Assembly (NCBI RefSeq): GCF_022179065.1
Contig: NZ_BPQD01000001.1
Location: forward strand, 248,001-312,000
Source of the DNA: Methylobacterium adhaesivum
GTDB taxonomy: Bacteria > Pseudomonadota > Alphaproteobacteria > Rhizobiales > Beijerinckiaceae
DNA length: 64,000 nucleotides
Direction of reading: 5' to 3'
This document shows positions 30,711-39,082 of this stretch, in pieces (within the stretch, counting starts at the first letter, position 1; each line of letters starts with the position of its first letter). The notes beneath the pieces are model-generated. The model ran no database searches. It was not told the origin of the DNA and saw nothing but the letters and a program-made list of their open reading frames with translations. A program made the position numbers and the translations under genes.

Positions 30711-31035
30711 CCGTCCTTCACGCTTGGGCTGTCGGCCGGTGGTGGGAGCGCGGCCTCCGGCGGGATCGTTGTTGCGAGGACCCTCCTGCCAGATGGAGGT
30801 TTCGCCTTTGGTTTCCTCGAAGGGCCGTGATCCCCGAACCGGAGACGGCGAACCCCGCGTCGCGACTGGCTCCTGCAGTGCGGTCGGCACGATACAGGCG
30901 AACTTGGAATTGGTTCAAGTCGACAACCGCAGCCCTGGTCTGAACCTTGGCCTTGTCCGAACCTTGGCCTTGCACGCGGGACGGTCTACCCGTCGCCGGG
31001 GCGACGATGCATCGCGTGACGCCGACCGGGAAGCC
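30711..31035. other. Divergent intergenic region between hemA and the murA block
   Basis: 325 bp that must hold the hemA promoter on one strand and the promoter of the 56-aa gene/murA on the other. The only structure I see is the 14-bp direct repeat listed separately. No credible ORF. Confidence 0.5.
30942..30972 (+). repeat. Tandem direct repeat, 14 bp with 17-bp period
   Basis: GAACCTTGGCCTTG occurs at 30942-30955 and again at 30959-30972. It lies 64 bp before the 56-aa ORF and 232 bp upstream of hemA. The half-to-two-turn spacing (17 bp) could suit tandem regulator sites, or it may be a small duplication. Confidence 0.45.
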
Positions 31036-31206
31036 ATGACCGAACAGACGGACAAGCGGGCCGAGCGCCTGAAGGCAGCCCTGCGGGAGAACCTCCGCCG
31101 CCGCAAGGCCCAGGTACGCGGCCGCTCCGAGGCGCCGGCCGAACCGCCCCGGCGGGAGGGGGACACGGACGATCCGCCGCAACGGGCCTCGGACGATCCG
31201 ACGTGA
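31036..31206 (+). CDS. Small charged protein upstream of murA
   Basis: A 56-residue protein with a basic amphipathic helix (RAERLKAALRENLRRRKAQV, about 8-27) and an acidic, proline-rich end. GGGAAG precedes the ATG. Similar short basic proteins stand just before murA in other Hyphomicrobiales, so I think it is real; the function is unknown. The gap to murA is 137 bp on the same strand. Confidence 0.65.
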   Translation: MTEQTDKRAERLKAALRENLRRRKAQVRGRSEAPAEPPRREGDTDDPPQRASDDPT

Positions 31207-31343
31207 GCGGCCGCACGATCCCTTTTCCGACATAACTCACGTATACGCCCCCTCGCGATACGAAAGGCGGGCCGTGGGCTCTCCACGAGACCGGCCCGGC
31301 CTCTGCCTGGGACGCGGGACGCAAAGCGTAAGGTTGAACAGCA

Positions 31344-32633
31344 ATGGACCGCATCACCATCACCGGCGGCAGACCGCTCCACGGCGTGATCCCGATCTCG
31401 GGCGCCAAGAACGCGGCCCTGCCCCTGATGATCGCCAGCCTGATGACCGGCGAGACCCTGGAGCTCGGCAACGTGCCGCGGCTGGCCGACATCAACGCCC
31501 TGCTGCGCATCCTCGGCAATCACGGCGTCGACCACATGGTGGTGGGCAAGCGTCCGGGCCAGACCACGGAGACCGGCCAGACCATCCGGCTCACGGCCTC
31601 CAACGTCATCGACACCACGGCGCCCTACGAACTCGTCTCGACCATGCGCGCGAGCTTCTGGGTGATCGCCCCCCTGCTGGCGCGCTTCGGCGAGGCCCGG
31701 GTCTCGATGCCGGGCGGCTGCGCCATCGGTACCCGCCCCGTCGATCTCCTCCTGATGGCGCTGGAGAAGCTCGGAGCCACCGTCGAGGTCGATGGCGGCT
31801 ACGTCATCGCCCGCGCCAAGAACGGCCTGCGCGGCGGCGAAATCCATTTTCCGAAGGTGACCGTTGGCGGCACCCACGTGGCGCTGATGGCGGCGGCCCT
31901 GGCCAACGGCTCGACGCTCATCGAGAACGCGGCCCGCGAGCCCGAAGTCGTCGATCTCGCCGCCTGCCTCACGAAGATGGGCGCGCGGATCGAGGGCGCC
32001 GGCACCCCGCGCATCACCGTCGAGGGCGTGTCCCGCCTGCACGGGGCGCGGCACGACGTGCTGCCCGACCGGATCGAGACCGGCACCTACGCCATGGCGG
32101 TGGCGATGACCGGGGGCGACGTGACCCTCGAGAACACCCGCGCCGACCTTCTGCACAGCGCCCTCGACATCCTCGCGACCACGGGCGCCGAGATCACGAG
32201 CGGCGTCGACACCATCCGCATCCGCCGCAACGGCGGCGGCATCGCGGCGGTCGACGTCACCACCGATCCGTTCCCGGGCTTCCCCACGGACCTGCAGGCG
32301 CAGTTCATGGCGCTGATGACCCTGGCCAAGGGCCAGTCGAACATCCGCGAGACGATCTTCGAGAACCGCTTCATGCACGTGCAGGAACTGGCGCGCCTCG
32401 GGGCGAAGATCCGCCTGGAGGGCGATCTCGCCATCGTCGAGGGCGTCGAGCGCCTCAGGGGGGCGCCCGTGATGGCCACCGACCTGCGCGCATCCGTCTC
32501 CCTCGTCATCGCCGGATTGGCCGCCGAGGGCGAGACCAGCATCAACCGGGTCTACCACCTCGACCGCGGCTTCGAGGCCTTGGAAGCCAAGCTCGCCCGC
32601 TGCGGCGCCGAGATCACCCGCGTCCGCTCGTGA
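31344..32633 (+). CDS. murA: UDP-N-acetylglucosamine 1-carboxyvinyltransferase
   Basis: A 429-residue cytoplasmic enzyme that transfers enolpyruvate from PEP to UDP-GlcNAc, the first committed step of peptidoglycan synthesis. The substrate lysine is in [15 protein letters not shown] near residue 20, and the catalytic, fosfomycin-reactive cysteine is in [15 protein letters not shown] near 120. The C-terminal [20 protein letters not shown] is the usual end. It is followed by a strong terminator. Confidence 0.97.
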   Translation: MDRITITGGRPLHGVIPISGAKNAALPLMIASLMTGETLELGNVPRLADINALLRILGNHGVDHMVVGKRPGQTTETGQTIRLTASNVIDTTAPYELVSTMRASFWVIAPLLARFGEARVSMPGGCAIGTRPVDLLLMALEKLGATVEVDGGYVIARAKNGLRGGEIHFPKVTVGGTHVALMAAALANGSTLIENAAREPEVVDLAACLTKMGARIEGAGTPRITVEGVSRLHGARHDVLPDRIETGTYAMAVAMTGGDVTLENTRADLLHSALDILATTGAEITSGVDTIRIRRNGGGIAAVDVTTDPFPGFPTDLQAQFMALMTLAKGQSNIRETIFENRFMHVQELARLGAKIRLEGDLAIVEGVERLRGAPVMATDLRASVSLVIAGLAAEGETSINRVYHLDRGFEALEAKLARCGAEITRVRS

Positions 32634-32640
32634 ACGCGGG

Positions 32641-32670
32641 GGAACGCCGGTCCCGACGGACCGGCGTTCC
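32641..32670. terminator. Terminator between murA and a convergent small gene
   Basis: A perfect 13-bp stem (GGAACGCCGGTCC with GGACCGGCGTTCC) around a CGAC loop starts 7 bp after the murA stop. A short TT-C-AAAA stretch follows on the plus strand. It can serve both converging transcripts. Confidence 0.75.
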
Positions 32671-32677
32671 TTCAAAA

Positions 32678-32998
32678 TCAGCCGCCGACGGCGCCGCGCT
32701 TGTAGCCGAAGCCGGGAATCTCGCAGCCGCAGGGCGCGTTGTAGGGCGCGGGCCGCGTGACGCAGTTGCCGCGTGCGGTGACGCAGAGGCTTCCGCCGCG
32801 CCCGCCACGGGGGCGTCCTTCGTAGCGGTCGTCGAAGTAGCGGTCCCGGCGGCGCTCATAGCGATCTTCGTCGTAGCGCCGCTCGTAGCGCCGGGGGCGA
32901 TCGTCGTCGTAGCCGTAATATTGGGCCTTTGCCTCGAAGGCGCCGAGGCCGCTGCCGAAGGTCGCCGCCGTCGCGATCGCCAGGAGAATGCGCTTCAC
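32678..32998 (-). CDS. Small exported Arg/Tyr/Asp-rich protein
   Basis: A 106-residue protein starting at GTG with AAGGA upstream. A signal peptide (residues 1-25, ending FEAKA) is followed by a stretch of repeated DR, ER and YD residues (about 26-65) and a cysteine-containing C-terminal part (SLCVTARGNCVTRPAP, PCGCEIPGFG). The four cysteines probably pair in the periplasm. Similar short, low-complexity exported proteins are frequent in Methylobacterium; the function is unknown. Confidence 0.7.
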   Translation of the reverse strand: MKRILLAIATAATFGSGLGAFEAKAQYYGYDDDRPRRYERRYDEDRYERRRDRYFDDRYEGRPRGGRGGSLCVTARGNCVTRPAPYNAPCGCEIPGFGYKRGAVGG

Positions 32999-33274
32999 CG
33001 AACTGTCCTTTCCGTCATCCCCGGCCCGATGCCCGACGCCGTCGGATCGAGGTGGGTTCCGGGGCCGTGGTCCTGAGAGCTAGACCGATGCGGATGAACG
33101 GAGGCTGAGACCTCCCGTTCCCCGGAGCGAGGCGCGTCGCGCCGGAAAACGCCCATCGGAGCGTGGCGGTGCCCGGGCACATGGTTGCCGTGGGCCGGCG
33201 GTCTCGCTACCTACGGGTCCGACGGTTGCCATCTCCCGGTGCCGGCCCAACCCAGAGAGCGCGACACCCCCGCC

Positions 33275-33742
33275 ATGGAGCTTCTCAAGCTCGCCGCCCT
33301 CGATGCCGACGACCTTGCCGTGCTCTCGGCCCACCTGCAGGATGCGATCGTGCGGACCGAGGATCTCGCCTACCTCGCCGACACCCACCGCTTCGTGCTC
33401 GTGGCGCGGCGGTTCGACTGGGCGGCGGAGGAGGGCGCGCCGCCGCGCCGCCGCCTGACGGGCATGCATTTCGAGCGCGTGCTCGGCGTGCGCAGCCGCG
33501 GCATCGTGCCGGGCGCGTCCTCCGAGACGCCCCTGGAACTCCTGGCCGTCACCTTCACGCCGGGCGAGGCGCCGTCCGGCACCGCCACGCTCGTCTTCGC
33601 CGGCAGCGCCGCGATCCAGCTCGATCTCGAATGCATCGAGGTGCGCCTGAAGGATCTCGGCCCCGTCTGGGAGGTCGACGGCCGCCCCGATCACGAGGCC
33701 GTCGCCGCCGGCCGCGCCGCCGTCGAGGGACGCCCATCATGA
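33275..33742 (+). CDS. DUF2948 family protein
   Basis: A 155-residue protein opening MELLKLAALDADDLAVLSAH, a conserved start of DUF2948, with HRFVLVARRFDW and the C-terminal LDLECIEVRLKDLGPVW. The family occurs almost only in alphaproteobacteria and is nearly always next to hisD; its function is unknown. Its stop overlaps the hisD start in ATGA, so translation is coupled and the two proteins are probably made together. ATG at 33275; the frame upstream is unsupported. Confidence 0.88.
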   Translation: MELLKLAALDADDLAVLSAHLQDAIVRTEDLAYLADTHRFVLVARRFDWAAEEGAPPRRRLTGMHFERVLGVRSRGIVPGASSETPLELLAVTFTPGEAPSGTATLVFAGSAAIQLDLECIEVRLKDLGPVWEVDGRPDHEAVAAGRAAVEGRPS

Positions 33743-35034
33743 TCCGCCTCGAATCCGCTGCCGCCGATTTCGCGGAGAGCTTCGCCCGTCTGCTCACGGT
33801 CAAGCGCGAGATTTCCGAGGATGTCGACGAGACCGTGCGCGGCATCATCAGTGGCGTCGTCGCGGGCGGCGATATCGCCCTCGTCGATTACACCCGCCGG
33901 TTCGACCGTGTCGGCGAGGAGTTCACCGCCGCGTCCCTGCGGGTGACGGAGGCGGAGATCCAGGCGGCCATCGCGGCCTGTCCGCCCGAGGCCCTGGAGG
34001 CCCTGCGCTTTGCAGCCCGCCGCATCCAGGCCTTCCACGAGGGGCAGGTCCCGAGCGATCACCGCGCGACGGACGCGCTCGGTGTCAGCAGCGGCTGGCG
34101 CTGGACCGGCCTCGAATCCGTCGGTCTCTACGTGCCGGGCGGAACGGCAAGCTATCCTTCGTCCGTGCTGATGAACGCCATTCCGGCCCGCGTCGCCGGG
34201 GTGCCGCGCGTCGTCATGGTGGTGCCGATGCCGGAAGGGACGATGAACCCCCTCGTCCTCGCCGCCGCCGATCTCTCGGGCGTGCACGAGGTCTACCGGG
34301 TCGGCGGCGCACAGGCCGTGGCGGCCCTGGCCTACGGGACGCAGACCATCGCGCCGGTGGCGAAGATCGTCGGGCCGGGCAACGCCTGGGTGGCGGCGGC
34401 AAAGCGCCGGGTGTTCGGGCAGGTGGGGATCGACATGATCGCCGGCCCGTCCGAGGTGCTGATCCTGGCCGACGCGCACGCCAACCCCGACTGGGTCGCG
34501 GCCGATCTCCTGGCCCAGGCCGAGCACGATGTCGCGGCGCAATCGATCCTCATCACCGATTCGGCCGACCTCGCCGACGCCGTCGAAGCGGCGGTGGAGC
34601 GGGCGCTGACGACCTTGCCCCGGCAGGAAATCGCGCGGGCGAGCTGGCGCGATTACGGTGCCATCGTGGTGGTGCGGACCTTCGACGAGGCCGTGCCCCT
34701 CGTCGACCGCCTCGCCCCCGAGCACCTCGAGATCGAGACGCAGGACGCCGAGGCGTTGGCCGCCAAGGTGCGCAACGCCGGGGCGATCTTCCTCGGCTCG
34801 CACACGCCGGAGGCCATCGGCGATTACGTCGGCGGACCCAATCACGTCCTGCCGACCGCCCGCTCGGCGCGGTTCTCCTCGGGGCTCGGCGTCCTCGATT
34901 TCATGAAGCGTACGACGATCCTGCGTTGTACGCCCGAGAGCCTGCGGGCTCTGGGACCCTCGGCCATCGCCCTCGGACGTTCGGAGGGCCTCGAAGGCCA
35001 CGCCCGTTCGGTGGCCATCCGCCTGAACCTGTGA
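33739..35034 (+). CDS. hisD: Histidinol dehydrogenase
   Basis: A 431-residue enzyme that oxidises L-histidinol twice to L-histidine with NAD and zinc. Conserved segments: [19 protein letters not shown] (about 130-148), [43 protein letters not shown] and [14 protein letters not shown] with zinc/catalytic histidines. It overlaps the DUF2948 gene by four bases and is followed 4-7 bp later by the UPF0262 gene, so the three form one operon, as in many Hyphomicrobiales. Confidence 0.97.
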   Translation: MIRLESAAADFAESFARLLTVKREISEDVDETVRGIISGVVAGGDIALVDYTRRFDRVGEEFTAASLRVTEAEIQAAIAACPPEALEALRFAARRIQAFHEGQVPSDHRATDALGVSSGWRWTGLESVGLYVPGGTASYPSSVLMNAIPARVAGVPRVVMVVPMPEGTMNPLVLAAADLSGVHEVYRVGGAQAVAALAYGTQTIAPVAKIVGPGNAWVAAAKRRVFGQVGIDMIAGPSEVLILADAHANPDWVAADLLAQAEHDVAAQSILITDSADLADAVEAAVERALTTLPRQEIARASWRDYGAIVVVRTFDEAVPLVDRLAPEHLEIETQDAEALAAKVRNAGAIFLGSHTPEAIGDYVGGPNHVLPTARSARFSSGLGVLDFMKRTTILRCTPESLRALGPSAIALGRSEGLEGHARSVAIRLNL

Positions 35035-35041
35035 GGGGATG

Positions 35042-35539
35042 ATGCCCGGCGCGGCCAGATCCACAGAGCCGAAATCCCCCAACCGTCTCGTGGCGGTGAC
35101 CCTCGACGAGGAGTCCATCGGCCGGGGCAATCCCGACCAGGAGCACGAGCGCGCCATCGCGATCTTCGATATCCTCGAGGAGAACAGCTTCACGATTCCG
35201 GGGCGTGAGGGGCCGTTCGCCCTCATCCTGGGCCTCGTCGAAAGCAAGCTCGCTTTCGCGATCCGGACCGAGTCAGGCGACCCGGTGATGACGCACCTCC
35301 TGTCGCTGACCCCGTTCCGCCGGGTGATCCGCGATTACGAGATGATCTGCGAGAGCTATTACAACGCCATCAAGACCGCCTCGCCCACCCAGATCGAGGC
35401 CATCGACATGGGCCGGCGCGGCCTGCACAACGAGGCGTCCGACCTGCTGAAGCAACGCCTCGAAGGCAAGGTCGACCTCGACCACCAGACGGCCCGGCGC
35501 CTCTTCACCCTGGTCTTCGCCTTGCACTGGAAGGCCTGA
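35042..35539 (+). CDS. UPF0262 family protein
   Basis: A 165-residue protein of unknown function. Family segments are [20 protein letters not shown] (about 18-37), [29 protein letters not shown] and [20 protein letters not shown]0262 genes follow hisD in most Hyphomicrobiales. Two adjacent ATGs (35039, 35042) are possible; GAGGGG immediately upstream spaces better with the second. It is in the hisD operon and is followed by a phosphatase gene 60 bp later. Confidence 0.88.
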   Translation: MPGAARSTEPKSPNRLVAVTLDEESIGRGNPDQEHERAIAIFDILEENSFTIPGREGPFALILGLVESKLAFAIRTESGDPVMTHLLSLTPFRRVIRDYEMICESYYNAIKTASPTQIEAIDMGRRGLHNEASDLLKQRLEGKVDLDHQTARRLFTLVFALHWKA

Positions 35540-35599
35540 GGTCCCCGGCGCGGCGGGGATCGCATCGTGCTGGCGTGAGTGCCCGGAGGCAGTGACCGG

Positions 35600-36061
35600 A
35601 TGGCGGACGAGGCCGGCCCGAAGAAGAAGCGCGTCCAATCGGCCCTGTTCATGTGCAACTTCAACGCCGTGCGCTCCCTGGCGGCGGAAGCCATCGCGCG
35701 CCATTACTTCGGCAAGTCCATCTACGTTCAATCGGCCGGAGTGCGCTCGGGCGAGCCGGCCGATCCGTTCATGGTGGCGGCGCTGGACGAGATCGGCATC
35801 GATGCCGCGCGCCACAAGCCGCGCACCCTCGCCGAGCTCGAGGAGTGGGAGGGCCTGAACTTCGACCTCATCGTGACCCTGGCGCCGGAAGCCCACCACG
35901 CGGCCCTGGAACTCACCCGCACCAACGCCGTCGAGGTCGAATACTGGCCGACGCCCGACCCCACCAACTTCCACGACGGCACCCGCGACCAGCGCCTCGA
36001 CGGCTACCGCGACGTGCGCGACGGGCTGATCTACCGGATCAAGTCGCGCCTGAAGGGCTGA
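35600..36061 (+). CDS. Low-molecular-weight phosphotyrosine phosphatase family protein
   Basis: A 153-residue protein of the LMW-PTP/arsenate reductase fold. The phosphate loop reads FMCNFNAVRSLAAEAIA near residue 20, a CX5R(S) with C, R and S kept but with an uncommon NFNAV interior. The general-acid aspartate is in YWPTPDPTNFH near 118. Arsenate reductase is an alternative, but the extra C-terminal cysteines of ArsC are absent. It ends the hisD/UPF0262 gene group. Its end overlaps the convergent peptidase gene by 23 bp. ATG at 35600, with GGAGG ten bases before it. Confidence 0.88.
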   Translation: MADEAGPKKKRVQSALFMCNFNAVRSLAAEAIARHYFGKSIYVQSAGVRSGEPADPFMVAALDEIGIDAARHKPRTLAELEEWEGLNFDLIVTLAPEAHHAALELTRTNAVEVEYWPTPDPTNFHDGTRDQRLDGYRDVRDGLIYRIKSRLKG

Positions 36062-36917
36062 GCCGCCGGATCGACGTCACCGGGCCGTAGCTGTTCTCCA
36101 GGATACGGGCGACGGCGACGGTGAGAGGCTCCACCGCCACCGCCATGTGGAAGCCGTTGGCGTGGATGAGGCGAGTGGCGTCGAGCATGAGGCCGACATG
36201 GCCGCGCCAGAACACGAGGTCGCCGCGTCGCAGACCGTCGAGGCCGGGCGGCAACGGGTCGCCGAGGCCCCGCTCCTGCTGGTCCGCGTCGCGGGGCGCC
36301 GCGATCCCCGCCGCCGCGAGGCAGAGCTGGACGAGGCCCGAGCAATCGAGGCCGAGGCTGGTGCGGCCGCCCCAGAGATAGGGGGTGCCGACGAGCCGCT
36401 CGGCGGTCCCGGCGAAATCGGGCTCCGTCGTGGCCAGCGCCGCACAGTGGGTGGCGAACACGTGCTCGCCGGTCGCGAGGCGCAGGTACTGTCCGGCTTG
36501 CGCCACCCCCGTGAGGCGGGCGCCGAGGGTGAGGTATCCGGCGGCGGGAAGCTTCAGGTCGGGGCCGGGATACAGGAAGGTGCGCAGGGCCGTGACCCGG
36601 TGCGTCGGTGCCGGGTCGGACGGCCCCAGGGCCGCCTCGGGCAGGTAGCCGACGTAGCCGTCCTCGGCGAGGCGCACCCAGGCGAAGCCTTCATCGACGT
36701 CGTAGACCGTCACCGCGTCGCCCATCACCGCTTCGGTGTCGAGGCCGGCATCGAACCGGGGCGAACGCCGCAGGGGCGCCGACGGCACCGCGACGCGGCG
36801 GGCCTCCCCGGCGACGTAGCGGTCCGCCGTGACCCGCCCCCGCAGGCGGATGTCGGCCAGATCGGCCCGGGCGGGCGTGAGGCGCGAGTCGGTGGTGTGG
36901 GGGAGATCGTCGAGCAT
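36039..36917 (-). CDS. NlpC/P60 (C40) cell-wall peptidase with SH3-like N-terminus
   Basis: A 292-residue protein. The N-terminal half has bacterial SH3-like segments (VAVPSAPLRRSP and GFAWVRLAEDGYVGYLPEAA); the C-terminal C40 domain (about 165-285) opens with GTPYLWGGRTSLGLDCSGLV carrying the catalytic cysteine, and has the histidine in FWRGHVGLMLD. Such enzymes cut gamma-D-Glu-meso-DAP bonds in peptidoglycan stems. No signal peptide is visible, which is usual for the alphaproteobacterial members and suggests a recycling role in the cytoplasm. It overlaps the phosphatase gene tail-to-tail. Confidence 0.9.
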   Translation of the reverse strand: MLDDLPHTTDSRLTPARADLADIRLRGRVTADRYVAGEARRVAVPSAPLRRSPRFDAGLDTEAVMGDAVTVYDVDEGFAWVRLAEDGYVGYLPEAALGPSDPAPTHRVTALRTFLYPGPDLKLPAAGYLTLGARLTGVAQAGQYLRLATGEHVFATHCAALATTEPDFAGTAERLVGTPYLWGGRTSLGLDCSGLVQLCLAAAGIAAPRDADQQERGLGDPLPPGLDGLRRGDLVFWRGHVGLMLDATRLIHANGFHMAVAVEPLTVAVARILENSYGPVTSIRRLSPSGAT

Positions 36918-37103
36918 GGCCCGATTATCCGGTCTGCCCACCGGGACCGCAACGGCGTGGCACTTCGACGCGGGTTTGGGAGGCGTTCGCGCTTGGCTCG
37001 CGGCTTGCTGCCGTTTCGGGCGTTCGCGCCGACAGGCTGATCCGGGGGAGCCGGCGCTTCCGTCGTTTCAGCAATGTGCCCGACGCAACGGCCCGAGGCG
37101 CTT

Positions 37104-37118
37104 TTGTGCACTGCACAT
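37104..37118 (+). promoter_or_regulatory. TGCA-centred inverted repeat upstream of a small gene
   Basis: TGTGCA-C-TGCACA (37105-37117) is an inverted repeat with a single central base, 28 bp before the start of the 116-aa gene. A TATGAT hexamer follows at 37134-37139. It resembles TGC-rich PhaR-type sites seen upstream of phasin genes in alphaproteobacteria; the resemblance is by eye. Confidence 0.35.
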
Positions 37119-37145
37119 AACGCGTGGGCGGCGTATGATTGTCAG

Positions 37146-37496
37146 ATGCCGAGCGCGAGTCCCGTCGTGAAGAAGACCCCGAAATCCTTCCAGGATCTAC
37201 CGCCGATCCGGGTTCGTCGGGAGCCGCCGACGATCCCCGAGGCCGTGGCCGCCGCCCAGGATCTCGCCGACGAACTCGAACATCAGGTCGAGATCGCCGC
37301 CGGCCTCATCGGCCTACCCGTCGATGAGATCCGCCCCCATGTCCTCGCCGCCGCGAAGGCGAAGCCGGAACGGGTGCCCGAGCGCATCCTGACGGCCGGA
37401 AGCCCGAACCGGGCGCCCCGCACGGTCATCGTCGAGCGGCGCACGCGTCCGCCCGTCATCGTCGAGCGGCGCGGCCGTCCGCCCCTGGGCCGATAG
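37146..37496 (+). CDS. Conserved-looking hypothetical protein with basic C-terminal repeat
   Basis: A 116-residue protein. The middle (about 33-75) is predicted helical: EAVAAAQDLADELEHQVEIA followed by GLPVDEIRPHVLAAAKA. The end is basic, with two copies of a TVIVERRTRPP / PVIVERRGRPP unit (residues about 96-114). There is no signal peptide or membrane helix. It could bind nucleic acid or a polymer through the basic tail. I do not recognise a family. A TGCA inverted repeat lies just upstream. Confidence 0.65.
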   Translation: MPSASPVVKKTPKSFQDLPPIRVRREPPTIPEAVAAAQDLADELEHQVEIAAGLIGLPVDEIRPHVLAAAKAKPERVPERILTAGSPNRAPRTVIVERRTRPPVIVERRGRPPLGR

Positions 37497-37536
37497 GCCT
37501 CGACCGCTCCGGTCACCCGGGCGGCCGGGCGCGGCT

Positions 37537-38220
37537 CTACCAGTCGAGCGTCTTGCCGGTGTAGTCGACATAGACGCAGCCGGCCTGGCCGAGATGGCTT
37601 TCGATCACATGGGTCATGCCCGTGACACTGGTGCCGACATCGATATCGGCGTCGGCTCCGCCCATTTCCGTCCGGACCCAGCCAGGATGCATCAGCATCA
37701 CACCGAAGCCCGCGTCGCGGTGCCGGATCTCAAAGCTGCGCGCCAGCGTATTCAGGGCCGCCTTGCTCGCCCGGTAGTTTTCCCAGCCGCCCGACTCGTT
37801 GAGGCCGACGCTGCCGAGGATCGAGCTCATGAAGGCGACGAGGCCCGTCGGCGCGAGCCGATCAAGAAAGGTCTCGGCGAAGCGGATCGGGCTGATCGCG
37901 TTGGTGAGGTAGACCTGGGCGGCGACGTCGCGCGGCACGGCGTGGAGGGGATCGTGCGCCTGCGTCGCGACGCCGGCCACCACGAAGATCAGATCGTAGC
38001 GTTCGCCGGATAGTTTTTCGTGAAGGCTCGAGACCGCGCTGTCGTCGTCGATATCGGCGGTCTCGACACGCAGGGCGTCCGACGCCAGGGCGGCGAGGCC
38101 CGGCGAAGGCGAACGCTGGGTGGCGGTGACCCGCCAGCCGCGCTGCAGGAAGGTCTCGACGAGGCCGAGACCGAGGCCGCGCGAGGCCCCGACGATGAGC
38201 GCGTTCTTCTGGTCTGCCAT
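37537..38220 (-). CDS. Short-chain dehydrogenase/reductase
   Basis: A 227-residue Rossmann-fold oxidoreductase. The dinucleotide-binding loop is IVGASRGLGLGLVETFL near residue 9 and the catalytic YxxxK is in WENYRASKAALN near 147, with the serine in AFMSSILGSVG. The aspartates in ADIDDDSAV would sit near the adenine. It resembles the C-signal/CsgA-like SDRs of about 230 residues. The substrate is unknown. It stands alone on the minus strand; the MgtC gene upstream is 106 bp away. Confidence 0.9.
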   Translation of the reverse strand: MADQKNALIVGASRGLGLGLVETFLQRGWRVTATQRSPSPGLAALASDALRVETADIDDDSAVSSLHEKLSGERYDLIFVVAGVATQAHDPLHAVPRDVAAQVYLTNAISPIRFAETFLDRLAPTGLVAFMSSILGSVGLNESGGWENYRASKAALNTLARSFEIRHRDAGFGVMLMHPGWVRTEMGGADADIDVGTSVTGMTHVIESHLGQAGCVYVDYTGKTLDW

Positions 38221-38326
38221 GGTGTCCGAATCCTTGCAGGGACTGATGCGTGCACGGAGATCGGTCGCCGATCATCCCACGGCAATGCGGCGCGACCCGA
38301 TGCGGGTGCGTCTCCGCACGCTCCCT

Positions 38327-39037
38327 TCAATCCGCCGTCTGCACCGACCACGTGGCATGGGTGACGAACGGCATGCGCTCCAGGGCGGCCGTCACCGCAT
38401 CGAGCTCTCCGGAGGTCACCGCCGTGGCGACGAGGGTCGCCACCACCTCGACGGTGTCCTCGCCGCGCTCCACCACCTCGATGCCGCCGACCGGATACTG
38501 TGCCGCCTCCAGGCGCTCGACAAGGAGGTCGCGGGCGGGGCCGGCAGCGTCCGCGTGCACCGTCACCTGCACCTCGTAGGTCGCCTCCGTCTGGCTCTCG
38601 TCGATGGGCGCGCGGTTGATGGCGTTGACGAGGGGACGCAGGAGGGTGTTGCCGGCGAGCACCGCCGCCGTGACGAAGGCGGCCTCGAGGGGAAAGTCCG
38701 CCCCCGCGAAGGCCCCCACGGCGGCCGAGCACCACAGGGTCGCGGCCGTGTTGAGGCCGCGCACGTTCATGCCCTCCTTCATGATCACGCCGGCCCCGAG
38801 GAAGCCGACGCCGGAAATCACGTAGGCCACCGTGCGGGTGCCGCCGGCCGCCCCTTCGAGGCGCATGCCGAGATCGACGAACGCTGCCGCGCCCACTGCC
38901 ACGAGGACGTTGGTGCGCAGGCCCGCCGTGCGCTGCCGATACTGGCGCTCCGCCCCGATCAGGGTGCCGAGGCCGAAAGCGACGACGAGGCTGATGGCTG
39001 AGTTGACGAATTCGGGAAGCGGCGACGACGGGAGCAT
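38327..39037 (-). CDS. MgtC/SapB family membrane protein
   Basis: A 236-residue protein. The N-terminal membrane domain (about 10-150) has FGLGTLIGAERQYRQRTAGL, GVGFLGAGVIMKEGMNVRGL and NTAATLWCSAAVGAFAG, the hallmark segments of MgtC/SapB proteins. The C-terminal cytoplasmic part (about 155-236) resembles an ACT-like fold. MgtC proteins affect the F-type ATPase, Mg2+ starvation survival and virulence in other species; the role here is not shown by context. No Mg2+ leader is visible upstream. Confidence 0.92.
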   Translation of the reverse strand: MLPSSPLPEFVNSAISLVVAFGLGTLIGAERQYRQRTAGLRTNVLVAVGAAAFVDLGMRLEGAAGGTRTVAYVISGVGFLGAGVIMKEGMNVRGLNTAATLWCSAAVGAFAGADFPLEAAFVTAAVLAGNTLLRPLVNAINRAPIDESQTEATYEVQVTVHADAAGPARDLLVERLEAAQYPVGGIEVVERGEDTVEVVATLVATAVTSGELDAVTAALERMPFVTHATWSVQTAD

Positions 39038-39082
39038 GCCGCCCTATCGCGGTCCCGCGTGACGGAACCGTGACAGGTCCGG

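Noticed and set aside
30942-30972. CRISPR repeat
   Set aside because: Only two 14-bp copies with a 3-bp gap; no array, spacers or cas genes in the window.
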